Position numbers and translations under genes: made by a program | Notes under the pieces: model-generated | Seen by the model: the letters and a program-made list of their open reading frames with translations, nothing else | Told to the model about the DNA's origin: nothing | The model's database searches: none | Source of the DNA: Actinomycetota bacterium | GTDB taxonomy: Bacteria; Actinomycetota; Acidimicrobiia; Acidimicrobiales; Ilumatobacteraceae | Assembly: GCA_947454105.1 (NCBI GenBank) | Contig: CANGIP010000002.1 | Span: 124,001 to 188,000 of the forward strand | Reading direction: 5' to 3' | DNA: 64,000 bases | Shown: positions 47,173 to 57,925 of the stretch, one piece after another | How positions within the stretch are numbered: position 1 is the stretch's first letter | How the letters are laid out: each line of letters opens with the position of its first letter

Positions 47173-48930
47173 TTACTGAGTAGAACCACCAACTGGCGTA
47201 CGCCAATGCGTCGCGATCACGGTTCGTCGATCGAATTCACGGCGAATCGCTTCTTGTCTCGCCGTCTCATCCCACCCCAAGAGAGGTCCAGCAACTGAAG
47301 CAACACGTTCAAGCACTTCACGACTCACTGGACCAATTGTGCCGATCACCAAACGGCGATCAACGATGTCTGAAAGTGTGCGCGCACCCTCATCGGTGAC
47401 GGCGAAAACAATTTGGGCTTCAATGTCGTTGCAGCCTGGTGACAATTGCTGCACCAATGTTGGGTTCTGCTGGACAATGGCATCAATTCGCACCCACTCA
47501 GTGCCATAAAGACGAGCAATGTGTTCGCCAATGTGCAGTGCAATGCCATGGTCATTCATGATCATCGCCGCTTCAGTAATGAATGGCTCGGCATCTTCAG
47601 CCCAAGCGAAGGCGCCACCAGCGGCGGCACTACGTGAATCAAAGTGTCGCGATCGGACACCTTGCAATTCATTTTTCAATAACTCGTCAACCATTTCTTC
47701 GGCGGTCGCACGACCGGTCGTCCACTTACCCCCACCAATTGACCACAAATTATCCACCCCGTGGTCGGCGTGGTGGTACAACTCATGGGCGCGACTTGCC
47801 GCATACGTTCCTTCGTCTTGACTGCCTTCATCGCCTTCATTGGTTTCGCGAATCAGCGGACGAACTCCGACCGTCGTCATTTCAACATCGTCAGTCGTCA
47901 GTTTTGGCTCTGATGGTGCCATTGTTGAATTCACCGTGTCGAGGATGAGAGTCACGTCATCTGGGTCAACCACTACACCTGATTCGTCATCTGCGATTGG
48001 GGTATCGGTCGGACCGATAAACGACTTGCCCATCCACGGAGAAACGATCACATGTCGACCAGATTGCGCACGGGCGAAGACTGCGTCGGCCACTCGACCA
48101 GGCCCACCCAATGGGCGCGTCAAAATATGAACACCTTTGGAGCGGTCGACGCCGACGCCAGTTCCTCGACCTAACGTCGCAAGAACTTTGTCAATCCACG
48201 GTCCAGCCGCATTCACGACCACATTGCCCTTGATGGTGATTTCGTTTCCAGACAACACGTCGGTTGCTGTCACACCCTCGATATTCAAACGATCAGATGA
48301 GGTTGAGACAAACCCTGTCACGCGCACGTGATTCAGCAACACCGCCCCAGCTGCAGTCGCCGACTTCGCATAGGCCAGCAACAGACGCTCGGGATGCACG
48401 TTCAAGGTGTCGTGATACGCGAATCCGCCTTGCAATCCACTTTGATCAAGCCAAGGCACCGCCGCCAATAATTTTGAGCGACTCAGCCAGCGCGGATGTG
48501 GTATTCGCAGACTGTCGGGAGCCCGTAAATTTCGGTCAAAGGCCAATGTGTCATATAACAAAACACCAGCACCGATTAACGCAGTTGGGGGTTTGCTCCA
48601 ACGCCACGCCGGCATGATGAAACGAGTTTGCTCAACAAGGTGGGGTGCACCAAGGGCCAACACACGACGTTCACGCAAACTTTCGCGCACAACGGCGACG
48701 TCATACTGTTCGAGATAACGAATTCCGCCGTGGATGTATTTCGTTGTTGCGGCACTTGTCCCCGAACCGAAATCTCCACGTTCAAGCAAAATAGTTTTTA
48801 GCCCACGAGATGCCGCTTCACGAGCAACTGAAATACCAGTGATTCCGCCACCGATAATGATGACATCAAATTCTTGATCAACATCGCTCAACGAACGTTG
48901 AATCGTAAATGCCGATGATGTTGAGTTCAT
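47173..48930 (-). CDS. glpD: Glycerol-3-phosphate dehydrogenase, FAD-dependent
   Basis: Oxidises sn-glycerol 3-phosphate to dihydroxyacetone phosphate at the membrane and passes electrons to quinone. The 585 residues begin with the FAD motif DVIIIGGGITGISVAREAASRG. The catalytic part has TTKYIHGGIRYLEQYDVAVV and SKGVHILTRPL, followed by LWSIGGGKWTTGRATAEEMV, and the C-terminal GlpD-type helical domain closes it. It starts 12 bases after the CnoX-like gene. It serves glycerol or phospholipid-derived glycerol-phosphate use. Confidence 0.94.
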   Translation of the reverse strand: MNSTSSAFTIQRSLSDVDQEFDVIIIGGGITGISVAREAASRGLKTILLERGDFGSGTSAATTKYIHGGIRYLEQYDVAVVRESLRERRVLALGAPHLVEQTRFIMPAWRWSKPPTALIGAGVLLYDTLAFDRNLRAPDSLRIPHPRWLSRSKLLAAVPWLDQSGLQGGFAYHDTLNVHPERLLLAYAKSATAAGAVLLNHVRVTGFVSTSSDRLNIEGVTATDVLSGNEITIKGNVVVNAAGPWIDKVLATLGRGTGVGVDRSKGVHILTRPLGGPGRVADAVFARAQSGRHVIVSPWMGKSFIGPTDTPIADDESGVVVDPDDVTLILDTVNSTMAPSEPKLTTDDVEMTTVGVRPLIRETNEGDEGSQDEGTYAASRAHELYHHADHGVDNLWSIGGGKWTTGRATAEEMVDELLKNELQGVRSRHFDSRSAAAGGAFAWAEDAEPFITEAAMIMNDHGIALHIGEHIARLYGTEWVRIDAIVQQNPTLVQQLSPGCNDIEAQIVFAVTDEGARTLSDIVDRRLVIGTIGPVSREVLERVASVAGPLLGWDETARQEAIRREFDRRTVIATHWRTPVGGSTQ

Positions 48931-48942
48931 AAAAAATCGCTA

Positions 48943-49647
48943 TCAGTAGAGGCGCATGGTTAGTTTTTTGCGCCAACCCGCCGTACGCGGATCTTCAAGA
49001 CCCATCACTTCAAGAATGTCCACGAATTGTTGACGCGCTTCGTCGTCGGTCTTCACGAGTTCGAGAAGTTGACCCAATTGATGGTCGTAATCATCTTGTG
49101 GGCGCATCGACAATCGCGCTGCCGCCGCAGCTTTACGTACATCTTCAGTCTCTGGCACTCGGGCCAGCAACGCCAGTGCGGCTTCGCCTTCTCCTCGCGC
49201 CGTGAGAATGGTTGCCAGAGCAACGATGGCCGATTCGTTACCTGGCTCGATTTCAAGGACTTCAGTCAAACTCTGTTCGTCTCCACGATTCAACAAAGCA
49301 TTGATGTGTTCTTGAGTTGCCGTCGGAAGCATCTGCTCGACAAATTGACGAACGGCCGCTTCAGCAAGAGGGCCTTGAAATTCGCCCATAATGGAGCCAT
49401 CGCGCAGTGCGAACATTGCCGGAACCGCTTGCACGCGAAAGGCCTGCACAATTCCAGGATTGTCGTCGACATTGATCTTGGCAAGTAGAACTTTTCCTTG
49501 AGTGTCGGCAATGATCGCGTCAAGAACCTGCGCAAATGCGACACAGGCCTCACTTCGTGGGGTCCATAAATACGCCAACACCGGACCCGAAGCCGATCTG
49601 GCCAAGACCTCAGTCTCAAATGTCTCTTCGGTGACGTCAATAGCCAT
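48943..49647 (-). CDS. CnoX/YbbN-like thioredoxin-fold co-chaperone
   Basis: From the ATG at 49647 this is a 234-residue protein. A thioredoxin domain (about 1-110) keeps the fold (VLLAKINVDDNPGIVQAFRVQAVPAMFALRDG in parts) but has SEAC at 32-35 where thioredoxin has CGPC. The single cysteine resembles the SQHC site of E. coli CnoX. TPR-like helices fill about 120-234 (LLNRGDEQSLTEVLEIEPGN and later). CnoX holds unfolding or chlorinated proteins for GroEL. The open frame extends 72 codons upstream, but that part overlaps the divergent kinase gene and is not thioredoxin-like. Confidence 0.85.
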   Translation of the reverse strand: MAIDVTEETFETEVLARSASGPVLAYLWTPRSEACVAFAQVLDAIIADTQGKVLLAKINVDDNPGIVQAFRVQAVPAMFALRDGSIMGEFQGPLAEAAVRQFVEQMLPTATQEHINALLNRGDEQSLTEVLEIEPGNESAIVALATILTARGEGEAALALLARVPETEDVRKAAAAARLSMRPQDDYDHQLGQLLELVKTDDEARQQFVDILEVMGLEDPRTAGWRKKLTMRLY

Positions 49648-49726
49648 ACCTTGACGATACCCGAGACCGACTTTGACCGTTCTCCAGGCACACAAGATCG
49701 GTGGTTCGTAGATACCGTACGGGGTC

Positions 49727-50773
49727 GTGAGTAGTGAATCGCCCAGCATCCCCGGTCTCGATATCAGCAAAGTCACCGCTTGGCTTGAATCCAATGTCAC
49801 GGGGGCCGTTGGTCCCTTCACATTTGATGTCATCGCCGGAGGCCACTCCAATCTCACGTTCAAGGTGACCGGAAGTAACGGGAAGCAATTTGTCTTACGG
49901 CGTCCCCCACTTGGTCACGTGCTCGCCAGCGCTCACGACATGGGTCGCGAACATCGCATCATCGCCGCTCTCAATGGCACTGCAGTCCCTGTGGCTCCCG
50001 CTGTTGGCTTTTGTGACAACCTCGACGTCAACGGCGCCCCGTTCTACGTGATGTCATTCGTTGATGGACTCGTCATCCGTGAACGCGAAGCAGCAGAACG
50101 CCTTCTCACCGTTGACGCCCGTCGCCGCGCCAGCGAATCCATTGTTGACACCATGGCCGCAATTCACGCAGTCAGTCCCGAAGCAGTTGGTCTTGGCGAT
50201 CTTGGTCGTCACGAGGGATACATTGCTCGCCAACTCAAGCGTTGGTACGGACAATGGAACCAACAAAAGACGCGCGATTTACCAAGTGTCGATCGAGTTC
50301 ACGATGAACTCATGGCACGCATTCCTGATCAAGGTCCGGCAACTCTCGTTCATGGCGACTATCGCCTCGATAACTGCATGGTTGATTCGAGTGGGCAAGT
50401 CATCGCAGTTCTCGACTGGGAAATTTGCACACTCGGCGACCCCATGGCCGACCTTGGTTTGTTAATGGTTTATTGGACTGGTCCTGGCGATGATGCATCG
50501 GCATGGAATGGTTCAGCATGTTCGGCTCCTGGTTTCCTTGATCGAGCCGACCTTGCTCGCCGTTATGCCGAGGTCAGTGGTCGCGATACTTCGCAACTCG
50601 ACTTCTACACAACGTTTGCGTACTGGAAGCTGGTTTGCATTCTTGAGGGCGTGTACTCGCGTTACTTAGGTGGAGCTTTGGGTCAACGTGATCCCGCCGA
50701 ACTTGAACCCTTCAATCAACAAGTACTCGGCGCAGCTGCTAAGGCTGAAGACATGTTGAGTCGCCTGAAATGA
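49727..50773 (+). CDS. Aminoglycoside-phosphotransferase-like kinase (ACAD10/11 type)
   Basis: The 348-residue kinase-fold protein has the ATP-binding lobe (FDVIAGGHSNLTFKV, FVLRRPPLGH) and the catalytic loop LVHGDYRLDNCMVD with LDWEICTLGDPMADLG as the metal-binding segment. This subgroup resembles the kinase half of human ACAD10/11, which phosphorylates 4-hydroxyacyl-CoA for breakdown, so a role in hydroxy-fatty-acid use is plausible here. The GTG start lies eight bases after TACCGT, probably leaderless. The PAC2 gene begins in its stop codon (ATGA). Confidence 0.9.
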   Translation: MSSESPSIPGLDISKVTAWLESNVTGAVGPFTFDVIAGGHSNLTFKVTGSNGKQFVLRRPPLGHVLASAHDMGREHRIIAALNGTAVPVAPAVGFCDNLDVNGAPFYVMSFVDGLVIREREAAERLLTVDARRRASESIVDTMAAIHAVSPEAVGLGDLGRHEGYIARQLKRWYGQWNQQKTRDLPSVDRVHDELMARIPDQGPATLVHGDYRLDNCMVDSSGQVIAVLDWEICTLGDPMADLGLLMVYWTGPGDDASAWNGSACSAPGFLDRADLARRYAEVSGRDTSQLDFYTTFAYWKLVCILEGVYSRYLGGALGQRDPAELEPFNQQVLGAAAKAEDMLSRLK

Positions 50774-51681
50774 CCAGCGAAATTCGCGATGTTGAATTGC
50801 ACGGTGAACTTCCTTCGCTTGATTCGCCCATTCTGATTGTTATGTTGCAGGGCTGGATTGATGCAGCCGGTGCCGCCAATGACGCCATGTCAGCAATTGA
50901 AAGTCAGATTGATCCGTTGCCTGTTGCGACTTTTGATCCCGATGTCTTCATTGACTATCGTGCCCGCCGTCCAACGATGGAAATACGCGAAGGACGCAAC
51001 AACGGAATTGATTGGCCTTCAATCGATTTGTACGCGGGCAAAGATAACAACGGTCGAGATGTATTGATTCTTCGTGGCCACGAACCCGATTCAGCATGGA
51101 ATCGTTTTTCTGCTGCGGTTCGCGAATTGTGCTTACGTATGAACGTATCCATGATGGTCGGACTCGGCGCCTACCCCTTCCCCACTCCGCATACTCGAGC
51201 AAGCAACTTGTCATGCACGACGCCCACTATTGAATTGCTGAACAAGATCGCCTTCTTACGCAGCACTGTTGATGTTCCTGCAGGAATGACCGCGGTGCTT
51301 GAACAGGTTCTTCATGACAGTGGCATTCCCTCAATTAGTGTGTGGGCACAAGTACCGCAGTACATTCCGGGCATGACTTACCCCGCGGCCTCTCTCGCTA
51401 TTTTGCGGGGCCTCGTTCCGGTTGCCGATTTACATTTTGATGGGACGGCACTCGAACAAGAATCGGTCATTCAACGCGAACGCCTCGACCGCATGGTCTC
51501 GCGTAATAGCGAACACGCCGAGATGGTCGAAAAACTTGAAGCTGCATACGACGCTTTGGTGCAAAACACCAATTCCGATCCCAAAAAGCCGCTGATGACC
51601 GAGCAAGATATTCCGTCGCCCGAAGAAATGACCGCCGAACTTGAGGCTTTGCTGCGTAACGCCAATCCTGATCTCCCCTGA
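50770..51681 (+). CDS. PAC2-family protein (proteasome assembly chaperone-like)
   Basis: The 303 residues match the actinobacterial PAC2 family: PILIVMLQGWIDAAGAANDA near the start, then DVFIDYRARRPTMEI, VGLGAYPFPTPHTR and ISVWAQVPQYIPGMTYPAASLAIL in parts, with a charged C-terminal helix (EEMTAELEALLRNA). Homologues in eukaryotes and archaea help build proteasomes; the bacterial function is not established. The start overlaps the kinase stop by four bases. No proteasome gene lies in the window. Confidence 0.9.
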   Translation: MTSEIRDVELHGELPSLDSPILIVMLQGWIDAAGAANDAMSAIESQIDPLPVATFDPDVFIDYRARRPTMEIREGRNNGIDWPSIDLYAGKDNNGRDVLILRGHEPDSAWNRFSAAVRELCLRMNVSMMVGLGAYPFPTPHTRASNLSCTTPTIELLNKIAFLRSTVDVPAGMTAVLEQVLHDSGIPSISVWAQVPQYIPGMTYPAASLAILRGLVPVADLHFDGTALEQESVIQRERLDRMVSRNSEHAEMVEKLEAAYDALVQNTNSDPKKPLMTEQDIPSPEEMTAELEALLRNANPDLP

Positions 51682-51747
51682 CGATTCAACTAGTTTGAAT
51701 CGAGCCGATCGTGCGAGCGGCTAGTGAATTCGACTTGGAGGAACATC

Positions 51748-52767
51748 ATGAAGGTAGACGGTGGCATCAGCGCCAATTTGCATGAAGCGATCAAGAGCGC
51801 CAAAGAGGCCGAGACCGCTGGTTATTCGGGCGCTTGGACCGCTGAAACCAACCATGATCCGTTCTTACCGTTGTTACTCGCGGCCGAGCACACCACCAAG
51901 TTAGAAATCGGCACGTCAATTGCGGTTGCCTTTGCTCGCAGCCCCATGACCCTCGCCAACACCGCCTGGGACCTTCAGGCGTACTCACAGGGTCGCTTCA
52001 TTCTCGGTTTGGGCAGCCAAATTCAACCACACATCACCAAGCGTTTCAGTATGCCTTGGAGCAAACCCGCCGCTCGCATGCGCGAAATGGTCCTTGCAAT
52101 TCATGCCATTTGGGATACCTGGCTCACGGGCAACAAACTCGAATTTCGCGGAGAGTTCTACACCCACACATTGATGACTCCGATGTTCAGTCCCCCGGCG
52201 AGCGATATCTCGGCATTTGGCAAGCCCAAGATTTTCTTAGCTGGCGTTGGCGAATTGATGACCGAAGTGGCTGGCGAAGTGTGTGACGGATTCATTTGTC
52301 ACGGTTTCACCACCGAGAAGTATTTGCGTGAAGTCACCATTCCTGCTTTAGAGCGCGGCCGCGCCAAGGCTGGCAAGACCATGGAAGGTTTTGAAATCGT
52401 CGGTCCAAGTTTTGTCGTCACTGGCAACAACGAAGCCGAACTTGAACGAGCTGCTGTCGGAACGCGCAAACAAATCGCTTTCTATGGTTCTACCCCGGCA
52501 TACCGTCCTGTCCTTGAAATGCACGGCTGGGGCGAGGTACAGGATCAGCTCAATGCGCTTTCGAAGCAAGGCGAATGGGACAAGATGGGCACGCTCATCA
52601 CCGACGAGATCCTCAATACCTTTGCGGTCGTCGGACTCCCCGAGCAGATCGCTCCCGAGTTACATCATCGTTACGGTGACGTCATTCAGCGCATTTCGTT
52701 CTATGCCCCATACAGCAGCGATCCCGAGCGCTGGAGCAAGGTCATGTCAGCCCTGCAATCGTCGTAA
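51748..52767 (+). CDS. F420-dependent LLM-class oxidoreductase
   Basis: The 339-residue TIM-barrel protein of the luciferase-like monooxygenase superfamily starts MKVDGGISANLHEAIKSAKE, as in the actinobacterial F420 subgroup I know as TIGR03617. AWTAETNHDPFLPLLLAAEH and FILGLGSQIQPHITKRF are typical, in parts. The ATG is preceded by GGAGG six bases away, one of the few clear Shine-Dalgarno sites in this window. The substrate is unknown; the cofactor assignment rests on family resemblance. Confidence 0.88.
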   Translation: MKVDGGISANLHEAIKSAKEAETAGYSGAWTAETNHDPFLPLLLAAEHTTKLEIGTSIAVAFARSPMTLANTAWDLQAYSQGRFILGLGSQIQPHITKRFSMPWSKPAARMREMVLAIHAIWDTWLTGNKLEFRGEFYTHTLMTPMFSPPASDISAFGKPKIFLAGVGELMTEVAGEVCDGFICHGFTTEKYLREVTIPALERGRAKAGKTMEGFEIVGPSFVVTGNNEAELERAAVGTRKQIAFYGSTPAYRPVLEMHGWGEVQDQLNALSKQGEWDKMGTLITDEILNTFAVVGLPEQIAPELHHRYGDVIQRISFYAPYSSDPERWSKVMSALQSS

Positions 52768-52861
52768 TCGTCCCATTGCTGACATAGTTGCCAATTGTTT
52801 AGAAAACCTCAAGAACGGCACCTTGCCCAAACTTGAGGAACCAGTTCAGAGTGTGAACTGC

Positions 52862-53128
52862 ATGCCAACATCTCGAATCAGGGTCAACAGTTTGCTTGCT
52901 GTGATTGTCGCTGCGGCCACATTGCTTTCTTATTGCCTGACGTCGCGGGCACTTGAATCGCAACCTTCCGAGGTGGGGTGTATCAACACCCTTGATCTCT
53001 CTGCACTCAGCCATTCGAATTTGACTTCAAAAAATCCCAAACGATTTGTTGCGCTCACTTGTGGTCAAGAAGTCATCACACCACAAGGTTTTCAAACTGC
53101 AGTTGCATTACGCAATTTGAATCCCTAG
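52862..53128 (+). CDS. Possible small exported protein
   Basis: An 88-residue frame with a hydrophobic N-terminal segment (about 10-30, LLAVIVAAATLLSYCLT) and a polar rest with two cysteines at about 40 and 67 that could form a disulfide. I recognise no family. It fills the gap between the LLM gene and the acyl-AMP ligase and ends with a 4-base overlap with that convergent gene. There is no clear ribosome site. A signal-anchored or secreted product is possible, but the frame could also be chance. Confidence 0.4.
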   Translation: MPTSRIRVNSLLAVIVAAATLLSYCLTSRALESQPSEVGCINTLDLSALSHSNLTSKNPKRFVALTCGQEVITPQGFQTAVALRNLNP

Positions 53129-54897
53129 ACAACTAATTCAAGTTCGTTCGCCAAATACAACTCACGACACTTCGCCCGTTGCAATTTGCCACTACTTGTT
53201 TTTGGCAGGGTTCCTGGCTTCACCAACATGATGTCTCGTGGAGGCAAACCCGAAACTTCAAGAGCTGAATGGTGAATTGCTTCACGAACAGAATCAAGAT
53301 TGTCAGCCTTCACTTCAGCAACAACGATCACTGTTTCTTTACCTTTGTATCCATCGACACCAAAAGCAATCACATTGCCAGCGCGCACACCTTCAATTTC
53401 ACCAACTGCACGCTCGATGTCTTCTGGGAAAACATTGCGGCCGCCAACGATGATCACATCTTTAATTCGACCGCAAATTACTAGCTCGCCTTCAAGCAAA
53501 TACGCCAAGTCACCAGTACAGAGCCAGCCCTCATAAAACATTTCGCGAGTCGCATCGGGGCGCTTGTAATAACCAGGAGTCACGCTGGTGCCGCGCAACA
53601 ACAACTCACCAACATGTCGCTCAGGTAGAACTTCGCGGGTCGTTGGATCAACAACTTTCATTTCGAGACCAGGCACTGCTTTCCCGAGTAGCGGAAGGCG
53701 TCGCACGGTGACTTCATCGTCGGCGGCACTGACGGGACGAGCGATACGGTCACGCTCCATCACAATGCGATCGACGTTGTCACACTTCAAACCGCGATAG
53801 CGCGGCGGGAACGCTCCTCCAATAGCGACTTCGGCCATTCCAAAGGCTGGGAAAATACTTCCAGCCGACAAACCAAATGGCTCAGCCGCCTTCACGAATG
53901 CTTCAACTGCTTGCGGATCAACCGGTTCAGCACCAGACAAAGCCAAAGTCAATGACGACAAATCAAGATCAGTTGCCCGCTTCAACGCGCGCGTCGCTAG
54001 CACCCACGAAAAGTTCGGGCCCGCAGTCGCAGTCCCCTTCCAATCACTTATCCACTGCATCCAATGACCAGGATGCGCCATGAAATCTTGGGGGGCTGCT
54101 TGAACTAATTGCACCCCGTTCAACATAGGTATTGACAAGAAGCCAACAAGACCCATGTCGTGATACAGCGGAAGCCACGACACCATCACTTCGTTGGTAT
54201 CAAGTTCGGCGGCAGCACAACTGGCATCAACATTGGCTGTCAACACCCGGTCGGGAATCATCACGCCTTTGGGTTCAGATGTCGAACCACTCGTGTATTG
54301 CAAAATCACCAAACGTTCGGGATCATTTGCCGGCAATTCCAAACGTTCACCGGAGGGTTTGCCAGGACCAGGCATGACTGAGGCCATGGGCAACGTTGGC
54401 GGGTCTCCAGGGATCGTTTGATAAAACGCGGCGAGTTGATCATCGATCAACACAAGCTTGGCCTCACCATGACGAATACGCGACCGCGTGCTTTCGATAA
54501 AGGCATCTAATGACGCCATGCGCATCGGCAGTGGCAACACCATGCTTGCGACACCCGCTAACCAGCAGCCGCGAATAATCGTCATTAACTCTCGACTTGT
54601 CGGACCCAGAATCGCGACGTGATCGCCTGGCACAATGCCCATTGCCTGTAACGCCGCTCCAACCGCGCGCGCATCATCATGAATTTCGCGCCACGAGATA
54701 AATGCTGGCCCCTCAGTAGGAGCAATGCTTTGTCCAACAAATCTCACACCCGTTGGAGCATCTGCAGACTTTTCGAGACGATCGATGACCGAACCAGTCG
54801 GCAACTGGCGAGTGACTGCGTCTCGTCGAGCCCGACTGAGAGCGTGCTCTTCGTTAAAACGAGAACTTGGGTTGAGATGATCAGGCGAGTTATTCAT
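53125..54897 (-). CDS. Fatty acyl-AMP ligase (FadD-type)
   Basis: A 590-residue adenylate-forming enzyme. The ATP motif YTSGSTSEPKGVM, the WLPLYHDMGLVGFL block characteristic of fatty acyl-AMP ligases, the GWLCTGDLAYLLEGEL core, the hinge GRIKDVIIVGG and the C-terminal catalytic lysine in TLPKTSSGKLQRA are all present. FAALs hand acyl-AMP to acyl carrier domains of polyketide or peptide synthetases, but none is in this window. A long-chain acyl-CoA ligase role remains possible. The start is 119 bases from the divergent leuS. Confidence 0.88.
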   Translation of the reverse strand: MNNSPDHLNPSSRFNEEHALSRARRDAVTRQLPTGSVIDRLEKSADAPTGVRFVGQSIAPTEGPAFISWREIHDDARAVGAALQAMGIVPGDHVAILGPTSRELMTIIRGCWLAGVASMVLPLPMRMASLDAFIESTRSRIRHGEAKLVLIDDQLAAFYQTIPGDPPTLPMASVMPGPGKPSGERLELPANDPERLVILQYTSGSTSEPKGVMIPDRVLTANVDASCAAAELDTNEVMVSWLPLYHDMGLVGFLSIPMLNGVQLVQAAPQDFMAHPGHWMQWISDWKGTATAGPNFSWVLATRALKRATDLDLSSLTLALSGAEPVDPQAVEAFVKAAEPFGLSAGSIFPAFGMAEVAIGGAFPPRYRGLKCDNVDRIVMERDRIARPVSAADDEVTVRRLPLLGKAVPGLEMKVVDPTTREVLPERHVGELLLRGTSVTPGYYKRPDATREMFYEGWLCTGDLAYLLEGELVICGRIKDVIIVGGRNVFPEDIERAVGEIEGVRAGNVIAFGVDGYKGKETVIVVAEVKADNLDSVREAIHHSALEVSGLPPRDIMLVKPGTLPKTSSGKLQRAKCRELYLANELELVV

Positions 54898-55016
54898 GGC
54901 GACGGGGAAAAATTAGTCGCCCGAGACCCCTTGCGAGGTGTTCTAGGACATCCAGACGCCGACGACTCGCCCAAAAGAGTCCCCAGCAGGGCTAATGCCC
55001 ATATCCTTGGGGTGTT

Positions 55017-57917
55017 ATGTCTGCGAGCACACCCGAACACACGTCGTCCGATTCAACGCATAGTGGCGAGACCCCCCGTTTGCGATACAACGCGTCGCTT
55101 GCTTCAGACATCGAACAACGCTGGCAAGACCAATGGGAATCTGACGGTACGTACGAGGCCCCAAACCCCGCCGGACCATTAGCCGATCTAGCCAAGGTTG
55201 CAGGTCGCCCAAAACTTTTTGTTCTTGACATGTTCCCTTACCCCAGTGGTGCTGGTTTACACGTCGGACACCCACTCGGATATATCGCGACCGATGTCTA
55301 CGCGCGATACAAGCGCATGACTGGCTACAACGTTTTGCACGCTTTGGGTTACGACAGTTTCGGCCTGCCGGCTGAACAACATGCCATCGCAACTGGTGTT
55401 CACCCACGAGTCAACACCGAAGCCAACGTTGCCAATATGCGTCGCCAACTACGTCGTCTCGGACTTGGCCACGATGCTCGTCGCAGTGTCAGTACAACCG
55501 ATGAAAGTTTTTATCGTTGGACTCAATGGATTTTCCTCAAGGTCTTCAATAGTTGGTATGACGAAGATCTCAAGCGCGCTCGCCCAATCGATGAACTCGA
55601 ACAGGGTTACGCCGACGGTTCAATTGCCACACCCGATGGTCGCTCGTGGGCAGATCTCAATAAAGCAGAACGCCGTTCTGCAATTGATGCACGCCGCCTT
55701 GCGTACCTCTCCGAAGCACCAGTGAATTGGTGCCCCGGACTCGGAACAATTCTTGCGAACGAAGAAGTGACCGCCGATGGTCGTAGCGACATTGGCAACT
55801 ACCCCGTTTTTAAAAAGAGCATGCGCCAATGGACCATGCGCATCACGACGTACGCCGATCGTTTACTTGATGATCTCGAACGGCTTGATTGGCCCGAACC
55901 CATCAAGTTGATGCAGCGCAACTGGATTGGCCGCAGCGAAGGTGCCCGAGTACATTTCGCGTCACCAGTAGGCGACCTCACCGTGTTCACCACTCGACCC
56001 GACACTTTGTTTGGTGCAACATTCATGGTGATCTCACCTGAACACCCACTCGTTGATGCCTTAACTACCGACGAGAATCGTCAAGCGATTCAGGATTATC
56101 GCGTTGCCGCCTCCGCAAAGAATCAATTCGATCGCACCGACGACACCAAAGAAAAGACTGGCGTCTTCACCGGCACGTACGCAACCAACCCTGTCAACGG
56201 CGCACCTGTTCCGGTGTGGGTTGCTGATTACGTGTTGATGGGTTACGGCACCGGTGCAATCATGGCTGTTCCTTGTGGCGACCAACGCGACTTCGATTTC
56301 GCTCGTCGTTTCAATTTGCCGATTCCCGCCATTCAGCAACCACCCGCCGAGTGGTTTACTTCGCGCGAACTAGAAGTTCAACGTGGATCAACAGTTGACA
56401 CGTCAACATGGCCCGAAGCTTTCGTTGGCGATGGCGTTTATATCAATTCTTCAAATAGTGACCTCACCCTTGATGGATTGGCTTCAGTCGATGAAGGCAA
56501 ATCGGTCATGAACACTTGGCTTGAGGCCAATGGTCGTGGCAATGCCAATATCAATTTCAAATTGCGCGACTGGCTCTTTAGTCGCCAGCGTTACTGGGGC
56601 GAACCTTTCCCCATCGTGTACGACGAAGACGATCAACCCGTTTCACTTCCCGACTCAATGCTTCCGGTTCTTCTTCCCGAACTCGAAGACTTCAAACCGC
56701 AAGCACTCGACCCCAATGACGATGTCACCGATCCCATTCCCCCACTCGCTCGTAGCACCGAGTGGCGCGAAGTAGTCTTAGACCTTGGCGACGGACCAAA
56801 GAAGTACCGTCGTGAAATCAATGTGATGCCGCAGTGGGCTGGCTCATGTTGGTATGAACTTCGTTATCTCGACCCCACCAATACTGACTACTTCGTTGAC
56901 CCCGAAGTGGAGAAGTACTGGATGGGACCAGCCGATGGAGGCGACGGCACAACCGGACATACCGGTGGCGTTGATTTGTATGTCGGCGGAGTTGAGCACG
57001 CCGTGCTTCACCTCTTGTACGCCCGCTTCTGGCACAAGATCTTGTTTGACCTCGGACATGTCTCAAGTTCAGAGCCGTTCTATCGCTTGTTCAATCAGGG
57101 CTACGTGCAGGCTTTCGCCTTCCGCGACCCTCGTGGTCAGCCGGTACCTGCCAGCGATGTTGAAGAGCGCGATGGTGCTTATTGGTACGAAGGCGAAAAG
57201 GTTTCACGCGAGTACGGCAAGATGGGCAAGAGCCTGAAGAACATCGTCACACCGGACGAAATGTACGACGAGTACGGCGCCGACACTTTCAGACTCTATG
57301 AGATGAGTTCTGGCCCGCTTGAAGCAAGTCGTCCATGGAATACGCGTGACGTCATCGGTATGCAACGTTTCTTGCAACGTGTCTGGCGCAACTTGGTTGA
57401 CGAAGACAGCGGTCGTTCACTCGTTATCGACACTCCGGCGACTGAAGAACTCCGCAAGTTGATGCACCGCATGATCGACGGAATACGCGCCGACATGGAT
57501 GCACTTCGTTTCAACACGGCTATTGCCAAGTTGATCCAACTCAATAATGCACTCACTCAAGAAGCAGCAGCAGTTGGAGGATCGCCGCGAGAAGTCGTGG
57601 TTCCGATGGTGCAAATGTTGTCACCGCTGTGCCCTCATATTGCCGAAGAATTATGGAGCCGGCTCGGCCACGATCAAACCGTGACCTTTGTGCCGTTCCC
57701 CATCGCCGATCAGTCACTGCTTGTTGAAGAGACCATTGAGTACCCCGTGCAGATCAATGGAAAAGTGCGCACTCGCCTCACTGTTCCTCACGATGCTGAT
57801 CAAGCAACAATTCAGGCGTTGGCTCTTGCTGACGAAAAAGTTATTGCTGCTCTCGACGGAGAAGTGCCCAAGAAGATCATCGTGATTCCTGGTCGTATGG
57901 TGAACCTCGTCGTCTAG
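55017..57917 (+). CDS. leuS: Leucyl-tRNA synthetase
   Basis: A full-length class I synthetase of 966 residues. The HIGH motif is HVGH in [18 protein letters not shown]; the CP1 editing domain includes [20 protein letters not shown]; the KMSKS loop is KMGKS in [18 protein letters not shown], taken in parts. The C-terminal anticodon-binding and tail parts end [22 protein letters not shown] box (55002-55007) lies nine bases before the ATG. I looked for a T-box leader and saw none. Confidence 0.97.
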   Translation: MSASTPEHTSSDSTHSGETPRLRYNASLASDIEQRWQDQWESDGTYEAPNPAGPLADLAKVAGRPKLFVLDMFPYPSGAGLHVGHPLGYIATDVYARYKRMTGYNVLHALGYDSFGLPAEQHAIATGVHPRVNTEANVANMRRQLRRLGLGHDARRSVSTTDESFYRWTQWIFLKVFNSWYDEDLKRARPIDELEQGYADGSIATPDGRSWADLNKAERRSAIDARRLAYLSEAPVNWCPGLGTILANEEVTADGRSDIGNYPVFKKSMRQWTMRITTYADRLLDDLERLDWPEPIKLMQRNWIGRSEGARVHFASPVGDLTVFTTRPDTLFGATFMVISPEHPLVDALTTDENRQAIQDYRVAASAKNQFDRTDDTKEKTGVFTGTYATNPVNGAPVPVWVADYVLMGYGTGAIMAVPCGDQRDFDFARRFNLPIPAIQQPPAEWFTSRELEVQRGSTVDTSTWPEAFVGDGVYINSSNSDLTLDGLASVDEGKSVMNTWLEANGRGNANINFKLRDWLFSRQRYWGEPFPIVYDEDDQPVSLPDSMLPVLLPELEDFKPQALDPNDDVTDPIPPLARSTEWREVVLDLGDGPKKYRREINVMPQWAGSCWYELRYLDPTNTDYFVDPEVEKYWMGPADGGDGTTGHTGGVDLYVGGVEHAVLHLLYARFWHKILFDLGHVSSSEPFYRLFNQGYVQAFAFRDPRGQPVPASDVEERDGAYWYEGEKVSREYGKMGKSLKNIVTPDEMYDEYGADTFRLYEMSSGPLEASRPWNTRDVIGMQRFLQRVWRNLVDEDSGRSLVIDTPATEELRKLMHRMIDGIRADMDALRFNTAIAKLIQLNNALTQEAAAVGGSPREVVVPMVQMLSPLCPHIAEELWSRLGHDQTVTFVPFPIADQSLLVEETIEYPVQINGKVRTRLTVPHDADQATIQALALADEKVIAALDGEVPKKIIVIPGRMVNLVV

Positions 57918-57925
57918 ATCTTTCC

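Noticed and set aside
54898-55016. T-box riboswitch in front of leuS
   Set aside because: The 119-base gap lacks the T-box core and an antiterminator/terminator pair; only a tiny GGGC/GCCC hairpin is seen.
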